Below the pieces are notes generated by a model that was not told the DNA's origin, ran no database searches, and saw only the letters and a program-made list of their open reading frames with translations. The position numbers were made by a program, and so were the translations under genes. Source: Bordetella genomosp. 9 (GTDB lineage Bacteria; Pseudomonadota; Gammaproteobacteria; Burkholderiales; Burkholderiaceae_B). Taken from it: a stretch of 64,000 bases of DNA. The stretch spans positions 1,109,453 through 1,173,452 of the forward strand of contig NZ_NEVJ01000002.1 in NCBI RefSeq assembly GCF_002261425.1, given 5' to 3'. This document shows, piece after piece, positions 9,818-17,091 of the stretch (its first letter is position 1; each line of letters begins with the position of its first letter).

Positions 9818-12028
9818 CTACCAGCTGTACGACAAGGTGCCGACGAACGTGCGCTCCTGCCCGTAGCGGCAGTTCAGCGTGTTGTTGCGGCATACGATGG
9901 TCTCCTTGTTGAACAGGTTGATGACGTTCAGCCCCAGCCGCCAGCCGCGGATCTCGTAGTGCAGGCCGGCATCGAACAGCACCGCGTCGTCGTTGGTGAT
10001 GGTGTTGGCGACGTCGGCGTAGGTCTTGCCGATGTACCGCACGCCCGCGCCCATCCCCAGCCCGCGCAGCAGGCCGGAGGGCAGCGTGTAGTTCAGCCAG
10101 GCCGATGCCATGTGCTCCGGCGTCACGATGGGGATGTTGCCTTCCTCGGCCGGGTTGTTGCTGCTCTTCACCCGGATATCGTTGAAGGTATAGGAAGCCA
10201 GCAGGTCCAGGTTGCGCGTCAGGTTGGCCTTGCCTTCCAGTTCGATGCCGCGCGAGCGGATCTTGCCGGTCTGCACGCTGAAGTTGACGTCCGTCGGGTC
10301 GGTGGTCAACACGTTTTTCTGGGTCAGGTCGTATACCGCCACGGCCACATAGCTGTTGCCGCCCGGCGGCTGGTACTTGACGCCCACTTCATACTGCTCG
10401 CCCTTGGTCGGCCGGAACGGCGTGCTGTCCTTGGCCGCGCCCGCCTGCGGCAGGAAAGACGTGCTGTAGCTGACGTAGGGCGTGACGCCGTTGTCGAACT
10501 GGTAGCCCAGCCCCGCGCGGCCGGTGAACGCATCGTCGTCCTGCCGCGTGGCGTCGCCGGCCAGCCTGTCCTGGCTGTTGCTGCGCGCCCAGTCCTGCCG
10601 GCCGCCCAGCGTCAGGATCCACTTGTCGAGCTTGACCTGGTCCTGCACGTACAGGCCCATCTGGCGGCTGACCTGCTTCAGGTCGATGATGCTGCCGGCA
10701 TCCGACGGATACGGGATATTCAGCCCGTACTGCGGATTGTCCAGGTCCAGCGTGGGCGCCGTGCCCTGGCGGTAGTGCTGCTGGCCGTCCAGGAACTGGT
10801 AATCGATGCCCGTCAGCAGCGTGTGGGCGGCGGGACCGGTCTGGAATTTCCATTCCGCCTGGTTGTCCACCACGAAGCTGTCCGCGCTTTCCTTGGACGC
10901 CAGGGCGTAGCGGCTGATCGTATGGCCGTCAGGCAGCATGCGCAGCGCGTACAGGTCGCGCTGGTCCAGCCAGCCCTTCTGGTAGCGGGCGTTCTGGCGC
11001 ACGGTCAGCAACGAATTGAAGCGATGCGAGAACTGGTAGCCGATCGAGTACTGCTCGCGATCGTACTTGTTGAAGTCGTAGTCGCCCACCAGCGTGTGCG
11101 TGGGATAGACCGGCCGCGATTCGCCGCCGGTGCGATCGTGCTGCCAGTTCGTCAGCAGCGTGAACGACGTGTCGGCATCCGGCTGCCAGGTGAAGGCCGG
11201 CGCGATATAGCCCAGGTCGTCGGGGTAGCGATGGCCGGACCCGTATTTGTCCTGCGTACCCGCGTCGCGCCAGATGCCGGTCAGGCGGTACAGGTACTTG
11301 CCGTCCTTGTCGATGGGGCCGCCCAGGTCGAACTGCGCCTGCTGGCGGTCCCAGCTGCCGAACTGGATGCCGATGTCGCCGAAGGGTTCGGCCGTCGGAC
11401 GTTTGGTCACGCGGTTGACGATGCCGCCCGGCGCCACCTGGCCATACAGCACCGACGACGGGCCGCGGATCACGTCGATGCGCTCCAGCGCATAGGGATC
11501 CATGCGCATGCGGATCTGGTCGTACGGCATCTGGCTCAGGCCGTCGCGATAGTCGCCGCTGATCTTGGCGTCGAAGCCGCGCAGCACGATCCAGTCATTG
11601 CGGACGTCGTTGCCGCCGAAGTTGTTGACCTGCACGCCCGGCACGTACTGCACGGCCTGGGCGACGCTCAGGTCATTGCGGTCGCGCATCTCCTGCTGGG
11701 TCACGACCGATATGGACTGCGGAATCTCGCTCAGCGGCGTGTTGGTCTTCGAGCCCGTCATCGAGTCGGTCGCCACGTAGCCGCTGGTCGGACCGGTCAC
11801 CGGATTCTGCGCCGAACCGGTGACGTTGACCACCGGCAGCGTGGCGGTCGCCGGCGTGGCCGGCGCCTGCTGCGCCCCCGTTGCCTGTGGTGGCTGCCGT
11901 GTCTGTTGAGCCTGTTGTGCCTGGACGGTCGTCGCGCCCAGTCCCAGCAGCAGGGAGGTACTTAGCAGCGGTCGTCGAAAAGGAAAGGAAAGAACCCCGG
12001 TCAGCAGCGTCTTGTTTTGTTTTTTCAT
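9818..12028 (-). CDS. TonB-dependent siderophore receptor
   Basis: This outer-membrane ferric-siderophore receptor of 736 residues has an N-terminal signal peptide ending near VQAQQ. A plug domain follows (about 70-180, with PLSEIPQSISVVTQQEM and a stretch ending YVPGV), then a 22-strand type barrel whose last strand ends in an aromatic residue (LSYSW). No N-terminal STN signalling extension is present between signal peptide and plug, so this receptor is unlikely to act in a FecA/FecR-style surface signalling relay. It lies 48 bp downstream of the aminotransferase gene in the leftward siderophore operon and probably takes up the product of the adjacent NRPS. The exact ligand cannot be read from the sequence. 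Confidence 0.95.
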   Translation of the reverse strand: MKKQNKTLLTGVLSFPFRRPLLSTSLLLGLGATTVQAQQAQQTRQPPQATGAQQAPATPATATLPVVNVTGSAQNPVTGPTSGYVATDSMTGSKTNTPLSEIPQSISVVTQQEMRDRNDLSVAQAVQYVPGVQVNNFGGNDVRNDWIVLRGFDAKISGDYRDGLSQMPYDQIRMRMDPYALERIDVIRGPSSVLYGQVAPGGIVNRVTKRPTAEPFGDIGIQFGSWDRQQAQFDLGGPIDKDGKYLYRLTGIWRDAGTQDKYGSGHRYPDDLGYIAPAFTWQPDADTSFTLLTNWQHDRTGGESRPVYPTHTLVGDYDFNKYDREQYSIGYQFSHRFNSLLTVRQNARYQKGWLDQRDLYALRMLPDGHTISRYALASKESADSFVVDNQAEWKFQTGPAAHTLLTGIDYQFLDGQQHYRQGTAPTLDLDNPQYGLNIPYPSDAGSIIDLKQVSRQMGLYVQDQVKLDKWILTLGGRQDWARSNSQDRLAGDATRQDDDAFTGRAGLGYQFDNGVTPYVSYSTSFLPQAGAAKDSTPFRPTKGEQYEVGVKYQPPGGNSYVAVAVYDLTQKNVLTTDPTDVNFSVQTGKIRSRGIELEGKANLTRNLDLLASYTFNDIRVKSSNNPAEEGNIPIVTPEHMASAWLNYTLPSGLLRGLGMGAGVRYIGKTYADVANTITNDDAVLFDAGLHYEIRGWRLGLNVINLFNKETIVCRNNTLNCRYGQERTFVGTLSYSW

Positions 12029-12076
12029 GATTGTCGTCGTGTGGAAAATCCCCTGGACTTGCCGGCGGAGCCGGCG

Positions 12077-13639
12077 TCAGACCGCGGGAGCGAGTGCCGG
12101 CGGCCCGGCGGCGATGTGCGCCGGGGCCGGTGTGCCCATCACGTTCGCCGGCGCCGACAGCGCCGCGCGTACGGACAGGGAAAAGATGTCGAAGACCCGG
12201 TCGATCTGGGCTTCGGAGATGATCAGCGGCGGCAGGAAGCGCACCACGCTGCCGTGCCGGCCGCCCAGCTCGACGATCAGCCCGCGCCGCAGGCATTCCG
12301 CCTGCACCGCGCCGGCCAGCGTGGGATGCGCGGGAGGCGCCGCCCGCAGCGTCGCGCCAAGACCGGAAGCAGCCGCCTCCGCCGCGTCGACGGTATCCAC
12401 CGGGCCTACGGCGACGTCCGCCCTCCGGCCGCGCGCCTCCGTATCGGGCCGCACCAGCTCCACGCCCACCATCAGGCCGCATCCGCGCACGTCGCCGATC
12501 TGCGGCACGTCGCGCTGCAACTGCCGCAGCAGGCCCAGCAGGCGCAACCCCATGGCGGCCGCATGCTCGGCCAGCGGTTCCGCGCGCAGCACCCGCATGG
12601 TGGCCGATCCCGCCGCCATCGCCAGCTGGTTGCCGCGGAACGTCCCCGCGTGCGTGCCGCCGCTCCACAGGTCCAGCTCCTTGCGATAGACGACCACCGC
12701 CAGCGGCAAGCCGCCGCCTATTGCCTTGGACAGCACGACGGCGTCCGGCACGATGTCCGCATGCTCGAAAGCGAAGGTCTTGCCCGTGCGGCCGAAGCCG
12801 CTCTGGATTTCGTCGACGATCAGGGGCACGTCCGCGGCCGCCGTCAGCGCGCGCACGCCTTGCAGCCATGACGCCGGGGCCGGGATGACACCGCCTTCGC
12901 CTTGCACGGCTTCCAGGATCATGCCGGCCGGCCGGGGCACGCCGCCTTCCGGATCGTTCAGCACCGAGCCGATGTAGTTCAGGCCGGCCCGCACGCCGGC
13001 GTCGCCGCGCAATCCGAACGGGCAGCGGTAGTCGTAGGGATAGGGCAGGAACTGCACCCCGGCCAGGGGCGTGTTCAGGGAACGCTTGGGCTGCACATTG
13101 CCCATCAGCTGGAGCGCGCCTTGCGTCATGCCGTGATACGCGCCCTGGAACGCCAGGACGTCCGCGCGTCCCGTCGCGCTCTTGACCAGCTTCAGCGCCG
13201 CCTCCACGGCGTCGGTGCCGGCTGGCCCGCAGAACTGCACGCGGGCGTCGCGGGCGAAGGCGGGCGGCAGCGTATCGAACAGGTCGCGCATGAAGCGGTC
13301 TTTCACCGGCGTGGTCAGGTCCAGCGTCAGCATGGGCGCATCGTCGCGCAGCGCCTGGTGGATAGCCTCCAGCACGGCTGGATGGTTGTGTCCGAGCGCC
13401 AGCGCGCCGGCGCCGGCCAGGCAGTCGATGAACACGCGGCCTTCCACGTCCTCCACGTAGATGCCCTTGGCGCGCCGCAGCGCCAGCGGCAGCCGCCGCG
13501 GATAACTGCGCGCATTGGACTCGCGGCCGGCCTGGTAGCGCAGCAGGGCGTTGTCGCCCAGCTGGTACGGCCGCGCCAGGGGATCGTGGCGCCGCGCCAG
13601 TTCGGTTTCCGCCGCTACCGCCGTATGGGAATAAGCCAT
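12077..13639 (-). CDS. Class III aminotransferase, diaminobutyrate--2-oxoglutarate type
   Basis: This PLP-dependent class III aminotransferase of 520 residues has the ornithine/diaminobutyrate aminotransferase layout: GHNHPAV near residue 88, the PLP-contacting DEIQSGFGRTG, and the Schiff-base lysine in LSKAIGGG. The closest recognised group is L-2,4-diaminobutyrate:2-oxoglutarate transaminase (EctB, PvdH, RhbA), which makes diaminobutyrate from aspartate semialdehyde. A GAGG ribosome-binding site lies about 8 bases before the ATG. It sits between the monooxygenase and receptor genes, so diaminobutyrate, or something made from it, is probably a building block of the siderophore. No DABA decarboxylase follows, which argues against a 1,3-diaminopropane (rhizobactin-like) product. 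Confidence 0.85.
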   Translation of the reverse strand: MAYSHTAVAAETELARRHDPLARPYQLGDNALLRYQAGRESNARSYPRRLPLALRRAKGIYVEDVEGRVFIDCLAGAGALALGHNHPAVLEAIHQALRDDAPMLTLDLTTPVKDRFMRDLFDTLPPAFARDARVQFCGPAGTDAVEAALKLVKSATGRADVLAFQGAYHGMTQGALQLMGNVQPKRSLNTPLAGVQFLPYPYDYRCPFGLRGDAGVRAGLNYIGSVLNDPEGGVPRPAGMILEAVQGEGGVIPAPASWLQGVRALTAAADVPLIVDEIQSGFGRTGKTFAFEHADIVPDAVVLSKAIGGGLPLAVVVYRKELDLWSGGTHAGTFRGNQLAMAAGSATMRVLRAEPLAEHAAAMGLRLLGLLRQLQRDVPQIGDVRGCGLMVGVELVRPDTEARGRRADVAVGPVDTVDAAEAAASGLGATLRAAPPAHPTLAGAVQAECLRRGLIVELGGRHGSVVRFLPPLIISEAQIDRVFDIFSLSVRAALSAPANVMGTPAPAHIAAGPPALAPAV

Positions 13640-13661
13640 GGTCTGTGCCTCGCGCTATCTG

Positions 13662-15002
13662 TCAGGAGGTCAACGCGGCGCGCGCCGCGCGCGGGTGTCC
13701 GGCGGCCGGCGCGGCATCCGAGCGCCGCAGGGCCGCGCCGATCTCCCAGGAACGGATCGCCAGGATGGAAAGCAGGCTGTCGCTGATCCCGTGCGTGGCT
13801 TCGCTGCCGCCTTGCACGTAGATGGCCGGACGCAGCCTTTCATCGCCGCGCAGACGGTATTGGCGGTCAGGCGCATAACCGTGCAGGTACTCGTCCAGCG
13901 GCGCCAGCAGCTGCCGGTGCTGGTCGCGTTCGTAGCCGGTGGCCAGCACCACGGCGTCGTAGCGCAGCGTGTCGCGCGTGCCGTCGTCCAGGTCGCGCAA
14001 CACCAGGGAAACGCCGCCATCATCGGCCTGCACGGCCGCCACTTCGCGCCGCCGCAGCAGGCGATGGCGAGCGTCGTGGCACACCTTCTGCTGGTAGAGC
14101 ACTTCATAGATGCGCTCGATCAATTCCAGGTCCGGCGCGGCGTAATTGGTGTGCCGGGTCTGCGCCAGCAGGGCGGCGCGGTCCGCATCCGGCCGCGTGT
14201 ACAGATAGTCCGTGTGTTCCGCGTTGAACACTTCATTGACGAAGGGACTGTCGTCGGACGGGCGTATGGTGTGGCCGCGTATCAGCATGTCCACGCACGG
14301 CCGCGCCGGATGCTCGTGCAGGTGCATGAAGATTTCCGCCGCGCTCTGGCCGGCGCCCACGACCGCGATGCGGCCCAGCCGCGGCTGCCGGGCCAGCCCG
14401 GATAGGTAGCCGCTGGTGTGGAACACGCGCGCATTCCCCAGCGCGGCGGTGAAGGCCTCCGGTATGTGCGCGCGTCCCCCCACGCTGATCACCAGATTGC
14501 GCGCCAGGCGCTCGCGCGGCCGGCCGTCGGCGTCCAGCGAGCGCACGCGCAGCAGCTCGACAATGCCGTGGGCGGACTCGGGCTGTACGTCCAGCACCTG
14601 CTCGCCGTAGGCGCAGCAATGGTCGAAGTGGCCGGCGGCCCAGGCCAGGTAGTCGTTGAACTCCTGGCGGCTGGGAAAGAAGGTCTTCAGGTTGATGAAG
14701 TCCTGCAGGCGGCCCTTGTCGTGCAGATAGCTCAGGAAGGAATAGCGGCTGGCCGGGTTGCGCAGCGTCACCAGGTCCTTCAGGAAAGAGATCTGCATGT
14801 GCGCGCCTTCCAGCATCATGTCGGGATGCCAGGCGAAGCGCGGCTGCTTCTCGATGAACAGCGGCCCGTCCGGCGACGCGCCTGGCGGTGGCCCGGCGTA
14901 GGCGCGGACCGGCGCGCCGCGTCCATGATGCTCTTCCAGCGCGATGGCCAGCGCGATGTTCGAAGGTCCGAAACCGATACCGATCAGATCGTGTACGTGC
15001 AT
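13662..15002 (-). CDS. L-ornithine N5-monooxygenase (PvdA/SidA family)
   Basis: The 446-residue FAD- and NADPH-dependent N-hydroxylase starts with IGIGFGPSNIALA, the dinucleotide-binding motif of the SidA/PvdA/IucD family. The NADPH-site motif VGAGQSAAEIF follows near residue 215 and the C-terminal ATGYERD near 358. The length matches PvdA (about 443). I chose the ATG at 15002 because it places the FAD motif at the N terminus; the frame remains open another 75 codons upstream, but those overlap the acyltransferase gene and look like shadow. The enzyme should hydroxylate the side-chain amine of ornithine to supply a hydroxamate precursor. The acyltransferase stop lies 11 bp upstream, indicating one operon. 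Confidence 0.93.
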   Translation of the reverse strand: MHVHDLIGIGFGPSNIALAIALEEHHGRGAPVRAYAGPPPGASPDGPLFIEKQPRFAWHPDMMLEGAHMQISFLKDLVTLRNPASRYSFLSYLHDKGRLQDFINLKTFFPSRQEFNDYLAWAAGHFDHCCAYGEQVLDVQPESAHGIVELLRVRSLDADGRPRERLARNLVISVGGRAHIPEAFTAALGNARVFHTSGYLSGLARQPRLGRIAVVGAGQSAAEIFMHLHEHPARPCVDMLIRGHTIRPSDDSPFVNEVFNAEHTDYLYTRPDADRAALLAQTRHTNYAAPDLELIERIYEVLYQQKVCHDARHRLLRRREVAAVQADDGGVSLVLRDLDDGTRDTLRYDAVVLATGYERDQHRQLLAPLDEYLHGYAPDRQYRLRGDERLRPAIYVQGGSEATHGISDSLLSILAIRSWEIGAALRRSDAAPAAGHPRAARAALTS

Positions 15003-15012
15003 ATCGTCCCGT

Positions 15013-15960
15013 TCAGCTAGCCGGCGCGGCGACGCATTCGCCGGCCGGTCCCCTGGGTATCCAGAAACGTTCCGCGAAGAACCGTTCGCGCGATAGCGTG
15101 CCCAGCATCGCGCGCTTGTGCGGAAAATCGAAGGCCTTTTCCAATGCATAGCCGCTGCGCGCCAGGTTGCGCAGCATGCGCGTGTTGTCGATGCGCGGTT
15201 CGATGACGAGGCGCTGGGTACGCGCATCGTCCAGGAACAGGTAATGGGAAATCGACGGCAGCCAGGCCGCCACGTAGCGCGCCCCGCGGAACGCCGGCTC
15301 GCCGATCAGCACATGCCAGCCGCGGTCGTGGTCGCGCGCGTCGCAGAAGGGCGCGATGCGGTCTTCCTTGGCCCAATAGGTTTCGAAGTAGCCGAAAGGC
15401 ACGTTGTCCAGGCAGGCGATCAAGGCCAGCGTGTGCGGGTCCTCGGCGCCACGGAGCAGGTAGTCGCGGTGTTTTTCCAGGTCGCCTTCTTCCTGCCAGA
15501 AGGCCGCCACGTGCGGATCGTTCATCCAGCGGTTCAGCCGGGCGGCGTCCAGGTCGGCGCTGGCGGCGCGCAGCGACAGCGTCGCGTCCAGCCAGGGGAT
15601 GTGCCGCCGATACACCACGCCCGTCGGTTTGGGCGGCCGCAGCGGATGGCGGTAGCCCTGGGACATCGTGTAGCGCAGGGGAAACGGCTGGAGCGGGCGA
15701 TCGCCCAGCCATATCGGGGCGTACTGGTAGAACGCGGCGGCGGTCAGGCGCGGCGTGGCGCTCGTCGTGTCCAGCAGGCCTTGCAGGCGCAGGCGTTCCA
15801 GGTAGGGGGGCGGTGCGTCCAGCGTCACGGCGTCGGCCAGCGGATTGCGCGCGAAAGCAGTTTCCGCGGCGGCGAGCATCTGGTCGAAGGACGGCGCGGC
15901 GCTGCCCGGCGCGGGCCATGCCAGCCGCGGCGTTCCTGCCTGATCCCTGATCTGCTCCAT
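15013..15960 (-). CDS. Siderophore N-acyltransferase, AlcB/IucB-like GNAT
   Basis: The protein has the IucB/AlcB/RhbD siderophore acetyltransferase fold in its C-terminal half: RLNRWMNDPHVAAFW, PFGYFETYWAKEDRI, and VIEPRIDNTRM followed by GYALEKAFDFPHKRA. These enzymes acylate an N-hydroxylated amine to give the hydroxamate. I chose the ATG at 15960 (315 residues), which has AGGAAG seven bases upstream. The frame also opens at an ATG at 16011, but the sigma-factor promoter at 16025-16048 would put that codon at or beside the transcription start. First gene of the leftward operon acyltransferase-monooxygenase-aminotransferase-receptor-esterase. Confidence 0.88.
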   Translation of the reverse strand: MEQIRDQAGTPRLAWPAPGSAAPSFDQMLAAAETAFARNPLADAVTLDAPPPYLERLRLQGLLDTTSATPRLTAAAFYQYAPIWLGDRPLQPFPLRYTMSQGYRHPLRPPKPTGVVYRRHIPWLDATLSLRAASADLDAARLNRWMNDPHVAAFWQEEGDLEKHRDYLLRGAEDPHTLALIACLDNVPFGYFETYWAKEDRIAPFCDARDHDRGWHVLIGEPAFRGARYVAAWLPSISHYLFLDDARTQRLVIEPRIDNTRMLRNLARSGYALEKAFDFPHKRAMLGTLSRERFFAERFWIPRGPAGECVAAPAS

Positions 15961-16023
15961 CGATGCGCTTCCTGCGTAGGGGGTCGCCGCCCGGCGCGCC
16001 GGCCCGGGCATGTACTCTCTGGA

Positions 16024-16048
16024 GACGAATGAGAAAGGTTTCTGTTTA
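16024..16048 (-). promoter_or_regulatory. Iron-starvation sigma (IS-box) promoter for the biosynthesis/receptor operon
   Basis: Read leftward, TAAAC (16048-16044), a 16-base spacer and CGTC (16027-16024) match the -35/-10 layout of PvdS/OrbS-type ECF promoters (TAAAT-N16/17-CGT). The same layout occurs twice more at 16925-16949 and 17039-17063. The fifth base differs from consensus (C for T). It predicts a leader of roughly 55 bases before the ATG at 15960. Confidence 0.65.
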
Positions 16049-16076
16049 GTCCGTGTCTAGTCCGTGTTCAGTCCGG
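16046..16076 (-). repeat. Three tandem 11-bp repeats, each carrying a stop codon in a different frame
   Basis: The unit (T/C)AGTCCG(T/G) recurs with an 11-bp period just at the end of the reductase gene. On the minus strand the copies supply TGA (16068), TAG (16057) and TAA (16046). Because 11 is not a multiple of three, all three frames are closed. The third copy overlaps the -35 element of the downstream promoter. Confidence 0.6.
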
Positions 16077-16865
16077 CACGCCGGCGGAGGTCCGGCGATT
16101 GCAAGGCGCCAGAGGGCAGGCGTCGCAGTAGCCGTGGCCGGGCAGGCGGTAATACAGGCAGCAGCGGCGCAGCAGCGTAATGCGTGCGCCGTCGTCCCGC
16201 GTGGCGTGGCGCACGGGGCGGTAGAGCGGGTTGGGCGTGCCGTCGCCGAAGTGCGGCGCGTCCAGCAGCTGGCGACGGTCCAGGCCGATGGCGGCGATGC
16301 CGGGCATGGCCTGGCCCAGCCGCGACAGCGTCATGTCCAGGAAGCGTGCGACGTTGCCCCAGGCGATGCCGCGCGGCAGGCGTGCATGGACGGCCAGGGC
16401 CTCGACCAGCGGATGCACGTGCTGGTCCAGCAGTAACGCGTAGCGCCGCAGCGTGGGCGCGCCGGGCAGGGGCGTGCCGTCGTGCGGGACGGCAAAGCGC
16501 CAGGCCGCGCCATCACGCGACCAGCGGGGCGAAATCTCGGCCGCGCCGACCGGCAGCACGCGGCCCAGCACGCTCGCCGCCGCGGCGACCGGCGGGACCA
16601 GGTGCTCGAAATACCTCAGGCTCCACACCGCGGCGACCGCCATCCGGTCCGTGCTGCCGAAATGGCGGGCCTGGGCGTCCAGCAGGCGGGGCAGGGCATG
16701 CGGGTCGGCCAGGATCCGGGCCAGGGTGGGCCCGCTCGCCGTCCCGGGCACGCCGTCGGCGCCCGACCCGTGCCCGGCGCCGATGTGCAGGACCACGCGG
16801 CGCGCATGGCGCCCCAGGCCGGCGGCATACAGGGGGACCAGGGATGGGATCAGGCGGTGCGGCAC
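16068..16865 (-). CDS. FhuF-like ferric-siderophore reductase, [2Fe-2S]
   Basis: The 265-residue protein ends with CCLYYRLPGHGYCDACP, the C-C-x10-C-x2-C iron-sulphur motif of the FhuF family. These cytoplasmic enzymes release iron from imported hydroxamate siderophores by reduction. The middle region (PVGAAEISPRW, WGNVARFLDMTLSRLGQ) fits the family. It starts at GTG 16865; an overlapping ATG two bases upstream is in another frame. An IS-box promoter at 16925-16949 lies about 60 bp upstream. It is transcribed towards the acyltransferase operon, which begins about 100 bp further on. Confidence 0.85.
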   Translation of the reverse strand: MPHRLIPSLVPLYAAGLGRHARRVVLHIGAGHGSGADGVPGTASGPTLARILADPHALPRLLDAQARHFGSTDRMAVAAVWSLRYFEHLVPPVAAAASVLGRVLPVGAAEISPRWSRDGAAWRFAVPHDGTPLPGAPTLRRYALLLDQHVHPLVEALAVHARLPRGIAWGNVARFLDMTLSRLGQAMPGIAAIGLDRRQLLDAPHFGDGTPNPLYRPVRHATRDDGARITLLRRCCLYYRLPGHGYCDACPLAPCNRRTSAGVPD

Positions 16866-16924
16866 ATCGGCGCGGATGTCGTGGCGGGAAGAGGATGGGG
16901 GCTGGCGTACCGCATATCCATGCA

Positions 16925-16949
16925 GACGAATGGCGGCGACAAAAATTTA
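16925..16949 (-). promoter_or_regulatory. IS-box promoter for the FhuF-like reductase gene
   Basis: Read leftward, CTAAAT (ending 16945), a 16-base spacer and CGTC (16928-16925) match the PvdS/OrbS-type -35 and -10 elements exactly. It lies in the 226-bp divergent region between the reductase and exporter genes and faces away from the matching box at 17039. Confidence 0.7.
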
Positions 16950-17038
16950 GTGCCCGCCGGCACCGGCATGCGAAGGCGACGTCGAGCTCCGGCGCGAGAC
17001 GGGGACCCTCCGGCCCGGGGACCGACATGGCGGCGAGC

Positions 17039-17063
17039 TAAATCTCCCCGCCCCTGGATCGTC
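17039..17063 (+). promoter_or_regulatory. IS-box promoter for the siderophore exporter gene
   Basis: TAAAT at 17039-17043 (preceded by GC), a 16-base spacer and CGTC at 17060-17063 match the PvdS/OrbS-type promoter layout exactly. The predicted transcript would start about 20 bases before the GTG at 17092. Confidence 0.72.
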
Positions 17064-17091
17064 ACCTTCACATGGACGTCCCATTCGGCAG

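Noticed and set aside
16026..16042. AATGAGAAA-like stretch resembling part of a Fur box
   Set aside because: Only about half of the 19-bp consensus is present, and the sequence is fully explained as the spacer of an IS-box promoter.
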